The notes beneath the pieces are model-generated. The model made no database searches. It saw only the letters and a list, made by a program, of their open reading frames with translations, and was not told where the DNA came from. Shown piece by piece: positions 43,288-51,956 of a DNA stretch of 64,000 bases. This DNA is from Orrella sp037026685 (GTDB lineage Bacteria; Pseudomonadota; Gammaproteobacteria; Burkholderiales; Burkholderiaceae_B). Numbering within the stretch: the first letter of the stretch is position 1; every line of letters starts with the position of its first letter. The stretch lies in NCBI RefSeq assembly GCF_037026685.1, contig NZ_JBANET010000008.1:62001-126000 (forward strand). The letters run 5' to 3'. The translations under genes were made by a program, and so were the position numbers.

Positions 43288-44010
43288 CTACTGGGCACGG
43301 ATCAGCGTGGTGGAGAAGGCATAGCGGTCGGCGGGATGATAAGAACGCGACACCTCCACGATCTGGCCCGCCGAGTCCTTGTACTGGCGCAGGATGTGCA
43401 GTCCCGGCGACCGCGGCTCGACGGCCAGCTCGGCCGCGATGGCCGCCGGCATGGCGCAGGCCGATATCGTCTGCTCGACCGTGGTGATGCGCCGGCCGTA
43501 GTGCGCTTCGATCAGCTCCGAGACCAGGCGCTCGGGGTGGCGCCGCGCCAGGGCGCGCACCCCCTTGTAATGCGCATCGACGTACAGCTCGGTCCATACC
43601 ATGGGCGGCTGCCCGGCCAGGCCCCGCGTCGAGGAAAAGCGCAGCCAGCGGGTGCCGGGCCCCACCCCCAGGGCCCCCGCCTGCTCGATGTCCACCACCA
43701 CTTCCTGTATGTGCCGGATGGTGCGCGGCGTGCGCTCGGCCAGCTGCACCAGGTCTTCCAGCGAACGCAGCGACTGGGTAAAGCCGGCGCTGGGCCGCGC
43801 GCCCGTCACCACCGTGCCGCTGCCGCGCTTGCGCGCGATCAGGCCCAGGTCCTGCAACTGCCGCATGGCCGCGCGCAAGGTGTGGCGGCTGGCCTCGAAC
43901 TCCTGCGCCAAGGCGGTTTCCGAAGGCAGCACCGAGCCGGGCGGGTAGACGCCGGAGGCGATCCGCCGGGCAAGCTCTTCCGAGATGCGGGAGTACAGCG
44001 TAAGGGACAT
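43288..44010 (-). CDS. GntR-family regulator with UTRA domain (HutC subfamily)
   Basis: 240 residues from the ATG at 44010. The winged helix-turn-helix is typical of GntR: YSRISEELARRIASGVYPPGSVLPSETALAQEFEASRHTLRAAMRQL, given here only as its landmarks at residues 4-50. A UTRA effector domain follows, with RFSSTRGLAGQPPMVWTELYV and a C-terminal segment VSRSYHPADRYAF. HutC-type regulators bind small acids or sugar derivatives. It sits between the garD cluster (same strand, downstream) and the divergent PcaB-like operon, and candidate operators occur on both sides, so it probably controls both groups. Confidence 0.9.
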   Translation of the reverse strand: MSLTLYSRISEELARRIASGVYPPGSVLPSETALAQEFEASRHTLRAAMRQLQDLGLIARKRGSGTVVTGARPSAGFTQSLRSLEDLVQLAERTPRTIRHIQEVVVDIEQAGALGVGPGTRWLRFSSTRGLAGQPPMVWTELYVDAHYKGVRALARRHPERLVSELIEAHYGRRITTVEQTISACAMPAAIAAELAVEPRSPGLHILRQYKDSAGQIVEVSRSYHPADRYAFSTTLIRAQ

Positions 44011-44086
44011 GGCAAGGCACGGGTGCAAGGCGCTCCATTCTATCTGCTGGTCCCGCCGCCGCGCCCGCTGCGGGTTATCCCCAGCT

Positions 44087-44145
44087 TTGACGCCGTGCGG
44101 CCGCCCTGTTTAAATGTACGTACAACTTTTTATGAGCGTACATTT
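44087..44145 (+). promoter_or_regulatory. Promoter with inverted-repeat operator before the PcaB-like gene
   Basis: A -35 TTGACG (44087-44092), a 17-base spacer and a -10 TTAAAT (44110-44115) form a plausible promoter. The perfect inverted repeat AAATGTACG (44112-44120) / CGTACATTT (44137-44145) overlaps the -10 and the expected start of transcription. Inside it is the 10-base palindrome TGTACGTACA (44115-44124). This is a typical repressor layout, most likely for the divergent GntR protein. Confidence 0.6.
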
Positions 44146-44146
44146 T

Positions 44147-45502
44147 ATGCCTGTCTCGGTACTGGAATCCTCCCTCTTCAAGGATATGTTCGGCACGGCG
44201 GCCATGCGCGCCGTCTTCGACGACGCGGCCACGCTAAGACGCTACGTCGAAACGGAAGTCGCCCTGGCCCGGGTGCAGGCCGAACTGGGCATCATCCCGC
44301 GCCAGGCCGCGCTGGACATCGCCCGGCGCGCCGACCCCGCCGCGCTGGACATGGACGCCCTGCGGGCCGAGACCGAGATCGTCGGCTATCCCATCCTGCC
44401 GCTGGTGCACCAGCTCGCGCGCCAGTGCGGTCCGGCGGGCGAATACCTGCATTGGGGGGCCACCACCCAGGACATCATGGACACGGCCACGGTGCTGCAG
44501 GTGCGCGATGCCCTGGCGTTGGTGGACGGGCAGCTGGCCGGGCTGGACCGGACGCTGGACCAGCTGGCCGGACGCTATCGCGACGCGCCCATGGCCGGGC
44601 GCACGCACTTGCAGCACGCCCTGCCCATCACCTTCGGCTACAAGGCGGCCGTCTGGCTGCTGATGGTGCGGCGCCACCGCGAGCGGCTGGCCCAGCTGCG
44701 CCCGCGCGTGCTGGTCGGGCAATTCGGCGGGGCGGCCGGCACGCTGGCCTCGCTGGGCGATCAAGGCCTGGCGGTGCAGGCGGCGCTGATGCGCGAACTG
44801 GGCCTGGGCAGCGCGCCGGTCACCTGGCACGTGGCGCGCGACGGGCTGGCCGAAACGGTGCAGTTCCTGGCCCTGGTGGCCGGCACGCTGGGCAAGATCG
44901 CCCTGGACATCATGCTGATGATGACCAACGAGCTGGCCGAAGCCTTCGAACCTTTCGTCAAGGGCCGAGGCGCCTCCAGCACCATGCCGCAAAAGCGCAA
45001 TCCGATTTCCTGCGAGCTGATGTGGAGCGCCTCCAAGACCGTGCGCCAGCACGCGGGGCTGGCGCTCGATGCGATGCTGCAGGACTTCGAAAGAGCCACC
45101 GGCCCCTGGCATGTGGAGTGGACCGCGGTGCCCGAGGCTTTCGTGCTGACGGCCGGCGCGCTGCACCAGGCGCAGTTCATGCTGGGCGGGCTGGAAGTGG
45201 ACACCGGCCGCATGGCCCGCAACCTGGAGCTGTCCGGTGGCCTGATCGTGGCCGAGGCGGTAATGATGGGACTGGCGCCGCACATCGGCCGCCAGAGCGC
45301 GCACGACGTGGTCTATGACGCCTGCCGCGCCGCGGCGACCACGGGCCGGCGCCTGCCCCAGGTGCTCCAGCAGGATCCGCGGGTCGCGCAACGGCTCGAT
45401 GCGCAGGCCATCGAGCGCCTGTGCGACCCGGCCAACTACCTGGGCGCGGCGCCGCAGATGGTGGACCGCATGCGCGCCTGGCAAGCCGGCGCGGCGGCCT
45501 GA
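44147..45502 (+). CDS. PcaB-like lyase (fumarase/aspartase superfamily; carboxymuconate cycloisomerase-like)
   Basis: 451 residues from the ATG at 44147; in-frame ATGs at 44132 and 44114 lie inside the operator and are less likely. The superfamily loops are present: EYLHWGATTQDIMDTA, GRTHLQHALPITFGYKAA and the signature GASSTMPQKRNPISCE. Order and length match 3-carboxy-cis,cis-muconate cycloisomerase and adenylosuccinate lyase relatives. No other protocatechuate-pathway genes surround it, and a Bug receptor and a fumarase follow, so the true substrate may be a different C4-C6 polycarboxylic acid. The promoter lies about 32 bases upstream and is probably repressed by the divergent GntR protein. 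Confidence 0.87.
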   Translation: MPVSVLESSLFKDMFGTAAMRAVFDDAATLRRYVETEVALARVQAELGIIPRQAALDIARRADPAALDMDALRAETEIVGYPILPLVHQLARQCGPAGEYLHWGATTQDIMDTATVLQVRDALALVDGQLAGLDRTLDQLAGRYRDAPMAGRTHLQHALPITFGYKAAVWLLMVRRHRERLAQLRPRVLVGQFGGAAGTLASLGDQGLAVQAALMRELGLGSAPVTWHVARDGLAETVQFLALVAGTLGKIALDIMLMMTNELAEAFEPFVKGRGASSTMPQKRNPISCELMWSASKTVRQHAGLALDAMLQDFERATGPWHVEWTAVPEAFVLTAGALHQAQFMLGGLEVDTGRMARNLELSGGLIVAEAVMMGLAPHIGRQSAHDVVYDACRAAATTGRRLPQVLQQDPRVAQRLDAQAIERLCDPANYLGAAPQMVDRMRAWQAGAAA

Positions 45503-45558
45503 GCTGCCGCGCCGATCACGATACCAACCACACCCACCATACGATACGGAGACACATC

Positions 45559-46539
45559 ATGAAGCAATGGATGACGACGCTGCTGGCCGCCTGCGGCCTG
45601 GCATGGGCCTGCGGCGCCCAGGCGCAGGACGCCTATCCCAGCCGGGCCATCACCTGGATCGTGCCGTTCGCGGCCGGCGGCCCCACCGACGCCATGGCCC
45701 GCAACATCGCCAACCGGGTCTCGCAGGAGCTGGGGCAATCCATCCTGATCGAGAACGTGGGCGGCGCCGGCGGCACGATCGGCGCGGCCAAGGCGGCCAA
45801 GGCCGCGCCCGACGGCTACACCTTCCTGGTGGGGCACATCGGCTACATGGCCGCCGCCCCTTCGCTGTACGCCCGGCTGCCCTACGATCCCGTACGCGAC
45901 TTCCGGGCCGTCTTCCGCTTTCCCGATACGCCGCTGGTGCTGCTGGTGGGCCAGTCCTCTCCCTACCAGACGGTGTCCGAGCTGATCGCCTACGGCAGGC
46001 AGAACCCTGGCAAGCTCAACTTCAGCAATGCCGGCGTGGGCTCGACCTCGCACCTGGTGGCGGCCATGTTCGCCAGCCAGGCCGGCATGGAGGTCACGCC
46101 CATCGCCTACAAGGGTGCGGGGCCGGCCTTGAACGACCTGATGGGCAACCAGGTCGACGCCATGTTCGACCAGACCAACACCGCCTTGCCGCAGACCCGC
46201 GGCGGCCGGGTGCGGGCGCTGGGCCTGACCTCTGCGCGGCCCATGGCGCAGTTCCCCGGCGTGCCGCCGCTGGGCGAGCAAGCCATCCCGGGCTTCCAGG
46301 TTTCGACCTGGTACGGCCTGTACGCGCCCAAGGACACGCCCGAGGCCGTGGTGCAGACGCTTTATCGCGCCTGGAGCAAGGCCCTGCAGGATACGCAGTT
46401 CACCGGCCAGATGGCTGGCCAGGGGATCCAGATGCTGCCCGAGGCCGAGTATGCGCCGGCCGCATTGCAGCGCCACACGGCCGACGAAGTACAGCGCTGG
46501 GCGCAGGTGATCAGGCAGGCCGGCATCTCGCTGCAATAG
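45559..46539 (+). CDS. Bug/TctC-family periplasmic solute-binding receptor
   Basis: 326 residues from the ATG at 45559, with CGGAG upstream. The signal peptide MKQWMTTLLAACGLAWACGAQA is followed by DAYPSRAITWIVPFAAGG, LIENVGGAGG and IAYKGAGPALNDLMGN. The ENVGGAGG loop lacks the arginine found in most Bug proteins (ENRxGAxG), so its pocket probably fits a different acid. The gene lies between the PcaB-like lyase and a class I fumarase with gaps of 56 and 10 bases, so it is probably co-expressed with them and delivers their substrate. Confidence 0.92.
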   Translation: MKQWMTTLLAACGLAWACGAQAQDAYPSRAITWIVPFAAGGPTDAMARNIANRVSQELGQSILIENVGGAGGTIGAAKAAKAAPDGYTFLVGHIGYMAAAPSLYARLPYDPVRDFRAVFRFPDTPLVLLVGQSSPYQTVSELIAYGRQNPGKLNFSNAGVGSTSHLVAAMFASQAGMEVTPIAYKGAGPALNDLMGNQVDAMFDQTNTALPQTRGGRVRALGLTSARPMAQFPGVPPLGEQAIPGFQVSTWYGLYAPKDTPEAVVQTLYRAWSKALQDTQFTGQMAGQGIQMLPEAEYAPAALQRHTADEVQRWAQVIRQAGISLQ

Positions 46540-46549
46540 GCCGCCCGCC

Positions 46550-48061
46550 ATGCGCTGCGTGTACGCCGAAGACATCGAGGCCAGCCTGTGCAATGCCTTG
46601 CAGGCGGCCAGCCATACCCATCCGCCGGATTTCGTGCAGGCCTTGAAGGCTGCCCACGCCTGCGAGACGCAGCCGGCCGCGCGGCAGGCCCTGCTGCAAT
46701 TGCTGGTCAACAGCAAGCTCAGCGCCCGGGCCCGCCGGCCGGTGTGCCAGGACACGGGCGTGGTGCACGTGTATGCCCGCCTGGGCATGGACCTGCGCAT
46801 ACGCCATGCGGGCGCCGGCCCCACCCCCAGCCTGCAGGCCATCGCCGACCGCGCGGTGGCGCGCGCCTACACGGAGCCGGCCAATCCGCTGCGGGCCTCG
46901 ATGATCAGCGATCCGCTGGGCCTGCGCCGCAACACCGGCGACAACACGCCGGCCGTGCTGCACGTGGAGCTGGCCGAAGGCGACGGCCTGTCGCTGACGG
47001 TGGCGGCCAAGGGCGGCGGCGGGGACGCCAAGGCGCGCTATGCCATGCTGCGGCCCAGCGATTCGGTGGCCGACTGGGTGGTGTCGCAGCTGCCCGGCAT
47101 GGGGGCGGGCTGGTGCCCGCCCGGCGTGCTGGGCCTGGGCGTGGGCGGCACGCCCGAACAGGCCATGATGCTGGCCAAGCGCGCCTTGTTCTCGCCTATC
47201 GACATGCCGGCGCTGCGCCGCCGCGGCCCGGCCGATGCGACCGAGCGCCTGCGCCTGCAGGTCTACGAGCGCGTCAATGCGCTGGGCATCGGCGCACAGG
47301 GCCTGGGCGGCGACACCACGGTGCTGGACGTCAAGGTCCTGGCCGCGCCGTCGCATGCCGCGCTGCTGCCCGTGGCGCTGCTGCCCAATTGCGCGGCCAC
47401 CCGCTACGTCAGCTTCGACATGCCGGCCGACGGCCCGGCCAGCTTCCCCGCGCCCGATCCCGCCCTGTGGCATGGCATTCCGGACGCCTTGCCCCCCGAA
47501 GCGGGCGGCACCCCCGTGAACCTGGACACGCTGGACGGCCGCGAAGTGGCCGGCTGGCGGGCCGGGCAGACGCTGCGGCTCTCGGGCAAGCTGCTGACCG
47601 GCCGGGACGCCGCGCACCAGCGGCTGGCCGCACTGCTCGAACGCGGCGAGCCGCTGCCGGTGGACCTGCGCGGACGCACGCTGTATTACGTCGGCCCGGT
47701 CGACCCGGTGGCCGGCGAAGCGGTGGGCCCGGCCGGCCCCACCACCTCTGCGCGCATGGACAAGTTCCTGCCGCGGCTGCTGGCCGAAACCGGCCTGCTT
47801 GCCACCATCGGCAAGGCCGAGCGCAGCGAGCAGGCCGTGGCGGCCATCGCGCGGCACGGCGCCGCCTACCTGAGCGCGGTGGGCGGCGCGGCCTACCTGG
47901 TCTCGCGCGCCATCACCGCGGCGCGGGTGGTGGCCTTTGCCGACCTGGGCATGGAAGCCATCTATGAATTCGAAGTCCGCGACATGCCGGTGACGGTGGC
48001 CATCGACGCGCGCGGCGGGGTGGCCCACAAGGTGTTCCGCCTGCACGACGGCGCCCGCTAG
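46550..48061 (+). CDS. fumA: Class I (Fe-S) fumarate hydratase family protein
   Basis: 503 residues with alpha and beta domains in one chain. Expected 4Fe-4S ligands are the cysteines in RRPVCQDTGVV, GAGWCPPGVLGLGVGG and PNCAATRYV. The C-terminal domain has the swivelling-domain motifs GRTLYYVGPVDPV, GPTTSARMDKF and IGKAERSE. It hydrates fumarate or a close analogue such as mesaconate or tartrate-type acids. A stand-alone housekeeping fumarase would not usually sit 10 bases after a Bug gene in a regulated operon, so this copy is probably catabolic. It overlaps the convergent IlvD/Edd gene by four bases. Confidence 0.9.
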   Translation: MRCVYAEDIEASLCNALQAASHTHPPDFVQALKAAHACETQPAARQALLQLLVNSKLSARARRPVCQDTGVVHVYARLGMDLRIRHAGAGPTPSLQAIADRAVARAYTEPANPLRASMISDPLGLRRNTGDNTPAVLHVELAEGDGLSLTVAAKGGGGDAKARYAMLRPSDSVADWVVSQLPGMGAGWCPPGVLGLGVGGTPEQAMMLAKRALFSPIDMPALRRRGPADATERLRLQVYERVNALGIGAQGLGGDTTVLDVKVLAAPSHAALLPVALLPNCAATRYVSFDMPADGPASFPAPDPALWHGIPDALPPEAGGTPVNLDTLDGREVAGWRAGQTLRLSGKLLTGRDAAHQRLAALLERGEPLPVDLRGRTLYYVGPVDPVAGEAVGPAGPTTSARMDKFLPRLLAETGLLATIGKAERSEQAVAAIARHGAAYLSAVGGAAYLVSRAITAARVVAFADLGMEAIYEFEVRDMPVTVAIDARGGVAHKVFRLHDGAR

Positions 48062-49845
48062 TGGTTGTCGCGCGGCACCGCCGCGCCGCTGCCGCCGGTC
48101 AGGAAATCCAGGTCCGCCCCTTCGTGGGCCTGCATGACGTGATCGACGTACAGCTTCACGTAGCCGCGCCGGGCATGGCCGGGCGGCGGCTGCCAGCCGG
48201 CGCGCCGCCGCGCCAGTTCGTCCTCGTCCACCAGCAGCTGCAGCGTGCGGGCCGGCACGTCCACGCGGATCAGGTCGCCCTCGCGCACCAGCGCCAGCGG
48301 CCCGCCGATGGCCGCCTCCGGCGACACGTGCAGGATCACCGTGCCGTAGGCCGTGCCGGACATGCGCGCGTCCGAGATCCGGATCAGGTCGGTGATGCCC
48401 CGGCGCAGCAGCTTGGGCGGCAACGGCATGTTGCCCACCTCGGCCATGCCGGGATAGCCCTTGGGGCCGCAGTTCTGCAGCACCATGATGCAATGCTCGT
48501 CGATGTCCAGGTCTTCGTCGTTGATGCGCGCGTGCAAGGCCTCGATCGAGTCGAACACCACGGCGCGGCCCGTATGCCGCAGCAGATGGGGCGAGGCCGC
48601 CGAGGGCTTGACGATGGCGCCGTGGGGCGCCAGGTTGCCGCGCAGCACGGCGATGCCGGCCTCGCGCTTGAACGGCGCATGCGCCGGATGGATGACCTCG
48701 GGACGCCAACAGGGCGCCTGCGCCACGTTCTGACCCAGCGTGCGGCCATTGACGGTCGGCGCGTCGGCGTGCAGCAGGCCCTGCCCGTGCAGCTGGCGCA
48801 GCACCGCCGGCAGGCCGCCGGCCTCGAAGAAATCCTCCATCAGGAAACGTCCCGAGGGCATCAGGTCGACCAGGCAATCCACTTCGCGGCCCAGCCTGTC
48901 CCAGTCGTCCAGGTCCAATGGCACGCCCACCCGGCGCGCCAGCGCCAGCAGATGCACCACCGCGTTGGTCGAACCGCCGATGGCCGCCGTGGTCCGGATG
49001 GCGTTCTCGAAAGCCTGGCGCGTCAGGATGCGCGACATGGGCACGTCCTGGCGCACCAGCTCGACGATGCGCCGGCCGGCCTCGCGCGCCAGCACCTTGC
49101 GCCGCGCGTCCACCGCCGGGATCGCCGCATTGCCGGGCAGGCCGATGCCCAGCGCCTCGACCAGGCAGGCCATGGTCGAGGCCGTGCCCATGGTCATGCA
49201 ATGCCCGTGCGAACGGTTCATGGCCGCCTCGGCCTCGTGGAACTGCGCCAGCGTGATGGCGCCGGCGCGCAGCTGCTCGCTCATCGAAATGGTGTTGGTG
49301 CCCGAGCCGACCGTGTGGCCTTCGTAGTAGCCGCGCAGCATGGGGCCGCCCGAGACGCCGATGGCCGGCAGGTCCACGCTGGCCGCGCCCATGAGCAGGG
49401 CCGGCGTGGTCTTGTCGCAGCCCATCAGCAGCACCACGCCGTCCAGCGGATTGGCGCGCACGGACTCTTCCACGTCCATCGCCGCCAGGTTGCGGTACAA
49501 CATGGCGGTGGGCCGCAGCATGGTCTCGCCCAGCGACATGACCGGGAACTCCAGCGGAAAGCCGCCAGCCTCCAGCACGCCCCGGCGCACGTGCTCGGCC
49601 AGCTCGCGAAAGTGCGCGTTGCACGGCGTCAGCTCGGACCAGGTATTGCAGATGCCGATCACCGGCCGGCCATCGAACTGGTCCTGCGGGATGCCGCTGT
49701 TCTTGAGCCAGGAGCGATAGTAAAAGCCCATCTTGTCCTGGCGCTCGAACCAGGCGCGGCTGCGCAGCTTTCTTGCCGGGCCCGCCGGATCGCCTTCGTG
49801 CTGCGCGCCCTCGCTTTCGCCCTTGGGGCGGCCCGGCGGGCTCAT
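48058..49845 (-). CDS. IlvD/Edd-family sugar-acid dehydratase
   Basis: 595 residues. Fe-S and metal-site motifs are ICNTWSELTPCNAHF, LLMGCDKTTPALLMGAASVD and HGHCMTMGTASTMACLVEALG; IGGSTNAVVHLLAL and TGRAVVFDSIE follow. The length and LRSRAWFE opening fit arabonate/xylonate-type pentonate dehydratases rather than biosynthetic IlvD. It removes water from a sugar acid to give a 2-keto-3-deoxy acid. The first 18 residues (MSPPGRPKGESEGAQHEG) come from a repeat also found at the start of fecR and are probably not part of the fold. The start overlaps the pdxA2 stop as ATGA. Confidence 0.9.
   Translation of the reverse strand: MSPPGRPKGESEGAQHEGDPAGPARKLRSRAWFERQDKMGFYYRSWLKNSGIPQDQFDGRPVIGICNTWSELTPCNAHFRELAEHVRRGVLEAGGFPLEFPVMSLGETMLRPTAMLYRNLAAMDVEESVRANPLDGVVLLMGCDKTTPALLMGAASVDLPAIGVSGGPMLRGYYEGHTVGSGTNTISMSEQLRAGAITLAQFHEAEAAMNRSHGHCMTMGTASTMACLVEALGIGLPGNAAIPAVDARRKVLAREAGRRIVELVRQDVPMSRILTRQAFENAIRTTAAIGGSTNAVVHLLALARRVGVPLDLDDWDRLGREVDCLVDLMPSGRFLMEDFFEAGGLPAVLRQLHGQGLLHADAPTVNGRTLGQNVAQAPCWRPEVIHPAHAPFKREAGIAVLRGNLAPHGAIVKPSAASPHLLRHTGRAVVFDSIEALHARINDEDLDIDEHCIMVLQNCGPKGYPGMAEVGNMPLPPKLLRRGITDLIRISDARMSGTAYGTVILHVSPEAAIGGPLALVREGDLIRVDVPARTLQLLVDEDELARRRAGWQPPPGHARRGYVKLYVDHVMQAHEGADLDFLTGGSGAAVPRDNH
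49793..49845 (-). repeat. Short repeat translated as an N-terminus, copy 1
   Basis: This segment is translated as MSPPGRPKGESEGAQHEG. It agrees at 45 of 53 positions with 63172-63224, which forms the start of fecR. Both copies begin at an ATG that overlaps the upstream stop. Confidence 0.75.
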
Positions 49846-50876
49846 GCCTGGACCGCCGCCTCGGCCCGCGCGCGCGCCTGGATCATGCGCACGCACAGGT
49901 CGAAGGCGCGCTGCAGGCCTTGCACGTTGGCCACGCCCTTGCCGGCGATGTCGAAGGCGCTGCCGCTGGCCGAGGTGGCCACCGGGATGGGCAGGCCGCC
50001 GTGCAGCGTCACGCCGTGATCGAAACCCATGAGCTTCATGGCGATCTGCCCCTGGTCGTGGTACATGCACACCACCGCGTCGAATTCGCCGCGCTTGGCC
50101 GCCAGGAACACCGTGTCCGAAGGATACGGGCCGGCGGCGGCAATGCCTTCGGCGCGGGCGTCCTCGATGGCCGGCGCGATCAGGTCGATCTCCTCGGTGC
50201 CGATCGAGCCGCCATCGCCGGCATGGGGATTGAGCCCGCACACGGCGATACGCGGGCGCTGCGTGCCGGCCTGGCGCAGCGCCCGGTCGATGATGCGGAT
50301 GGCCGCCAGCACCCCGGGGCGGCTCAGGTGATCGGCCACCTCGCGGATGGGCACGTGCGAGGTCACCCGCGAAGTCCAGAGCGCGTCGGTGATGTTGAAC
50401 TCGCAGACGAAGTCCTCGATGCCGAAGCGCTGCTGCATGTGGCGCAGCTCGTCCTCGGCCTGCAGGCCGCCCAGCCGCAGGGAATGCTTGTTCAGGGGCG
50501 CGAAGACCAGGCCCGCGCAGCGCCCGGCCAAGGCCAGGTCCAGCGCCTTGTCCATCGCCATCAAGGTGGCGCGGCCCGCCTGGACGCTGGACACGCCGCG
50601 CTCGGGCAGCTGCCCGTCCAGCACGTCCAGGTCCAGCAGGGTGACCCTGCCCGGCTCGTGGCGCACCGGCTCGCCGGGCGCCAGCACCAGCGTCTGGACA
50701 TCGACGCCGGCGATACGCTGGCCGTCGCGCCACACGCACTCGTCGCCCACCAGGAGCAAGGGATGACGCTCGCGGTTCTGCGGGTCGGACAGCAGGCGGG
50801 CGGCCATCTCGGGACCGATGCCGGCCGGATCGCCCAGCAGGACGGCCAGGGGAAGGGAAGACGAATCGTGCTGCAT
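49842..50876 (-). CDS. pdxA2: PdxA2-type 4-hydroxythreonine-4-phosphate dehydrogenase homologue
   Basis: 344 residues from MQHDSSSLPL. The family motifs are LGDPAGIGPEMAARL, APLNKHSLRLGG, the metal-binding histidine region NPHAGDGGSIGTEE and CMYHDQGQIAMKLMGFDHGV with its histidine and aspartate ligands. The PdxA2 branch oxidises 4-phospho-D-threonate or D-erythronate with NAD and releases carbon dioxide, giving dihydroxyacetone phosphate. That pathway normally needs a DUF1537 kinase, which is absent here. The gene is 19 bases after a Bug receptor and overlaps the dehydratase, so a sugar-acid role is favoured over vitamin B6 synthesis. Confidence 0.9.
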   Translation of the reverse strand: MQHDSSSLPLAVLLGDPAGIGPEMAARLLSDPQNRERHPLLLVGDECVWRDGQRIAGVDVQTLVLAPGEPVRHEPGRVTLLDLDVLDGQLPERGVSSVQAGRATLMAMDKALDLALAGRCAGLVFAPLNKHSLRLGGLQAEDELRHMQQRFGIEDFVCEFNITDALWTSRVTSHVPIREVADHLSRPGVLAAIRIIDRALRQAGTQRPRIAVCGLNPHAGDGGSIGTEEIDLIAPAIEDARAEGIAAAGPYPSDTVFLAAKRGEFDAVVCMYHDQGQIAMKLMGFDHGVTLHGGLPIPVATSASGSAFDIAGKGVANVQGLQRAFDLCVRMIQARARAEAAVQA

Positions 50877-50895
50877 GGAAGCGGTTTCTCCGTGG

Positions 50896-51873
50896 TTATT
50901 GCGGCGCCAGTCCGACGCTGGCGACAAGCTTGCCGTAGCGTTCGAACTCCGCCTTGTTGAACTGGCCGAACTGCGTCGGGCTCATGGGGCGGATCTCGCC
51001 GCCCAGCGCCTGGATGCGCTGGCGCGTTTGCGGCGTGGACAGGACCTGCTCCAGCGCGGCCCCCAGGCGCTCGACCACGGCCGGCGGCGTGCCCGCCGTG
51101 GCATAGAGCCCGTACCAGGTCGCCACGTCGGCGCCCTGCACGCCCGACTCGGCCAGCGTGGGCACATCGGGCAGTTCGGCGATGCGGGCCGGCGCGCTCA
51201 CGGCCAGGGGCCGCAGCTTGCCGGCGCGGATCTGGGGCATGGCCGAGGAAGTGGTGTCGAACATCATTTCGATCTGCCCGCCCAGCATGTCGACCTGGGC
51301 TTGCGAGCTGCCCTTGTAGGGCACGTGCACGGCCTGGGTGCCGGTGGCGGCGGTAAACGCCACGCCGCCCACGTGCTGGGTGCTGCCCACGCCGGAGGAG
51401 CCGTAGCGCAAGCCTTCGGGCTGGGCCCGCATCGCCGCCAGCAGCTCGGTCACGCTGCGGTACGGCCCGCTGGCCGAGACCACCAGCACGTTGGGCATGA
51501 CCGCGACCATGCCGATGGGCTGCAGGTCCGTCAGCGGGTCGAACTTGAGCTTGAGCAGGTGCGGGGCGATGGCCTGGCCGGTGGTGGTCGCCACCAGCAG
51601 CGTATGGCCGTCGGGATCGGCGCGGGCCGTCATGTCCGCGGCAATGGTGTTGGAAGCCCCGGGCCGGTTCTCCACCACCACCGACTGGCCCAGGTCCCGG
51701 CCGAACTGCTCGGCCAGCATACGCGCCAGGATATCGGTGCCGCCGCCGGGCGGCGAGCCCACCAGGATGCGCACGGGCTTGACGGGATAGGCCTGCGCGG
51801 CCTGCGCCGGCGCGGCCAGGCCGGCGAGCATGGCAAGACAGGCCGCCAGGGCGGCGCGGCGATCGATACGCAT
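50896..51873 (-). CDS. Bug/TctC-family periplasmic solute-binding receptor
   Basis: 325 residues. The signal peptide MRIDRRAALAACLAMLAG ends near PAQA; its RR pair lacks the full Tat consensus. YPVKPVRILVGSPPGGGTD departs from the usual VPF/VPY strand, with GSP instead, and is followed by VVENRPGASN, DPDGHTLLV and VPYKGSSQAQVDMLGG. It heads the minus-strand operon Bug, pdxA2, dehydratase, and a LysR gene is divergent, so its ligand is probably a small sugar acid. Confidence 0.92.
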   Translation of the reverse strand: MRIDRRAALAACLAMLAGLAAPAQAAQAYPVKPVRILVGSPPGGGTDILARMLAEQFGRDLGQSVVVENRPGASNTIAADMTARADPDGHTLLVATTTGQAIAPHLLKLKFDPLTDLQPIGMVAVMPNVLVVSASGPYRSVTELLAAMRAQPEGLRYGSSGVGSTQHVGGVAFTAATGTQAVHVPYKGSSQAQVDMLGGQIEMMFDTTSSAMPQIRAGKLRPLAVSAPARIAELPDVPTLAESGVQGADVATWYGLYATAGTPPAVVERLGAALEQVLSTPQTRQRIQALGGEIRPMSPTQFGQFNKAEFERYGKLVASVGLAPQ

Positions 51874-51956
51874 GGCTTGTCTCTTCCTGGTTATGTCGTG
51901 CCGGGCAGCTTAGCAAGCGGCCCGGGGCCGCTTCCAATCAAAATTCGGCAGCCTTC

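Noticed and set aside
44114..44146. Earlier in-frame ATGs for the PcaB-like gene
   Set aside because: They lie inside the promoter and operator, and the expected transcript starts near 44122, after the first of them.
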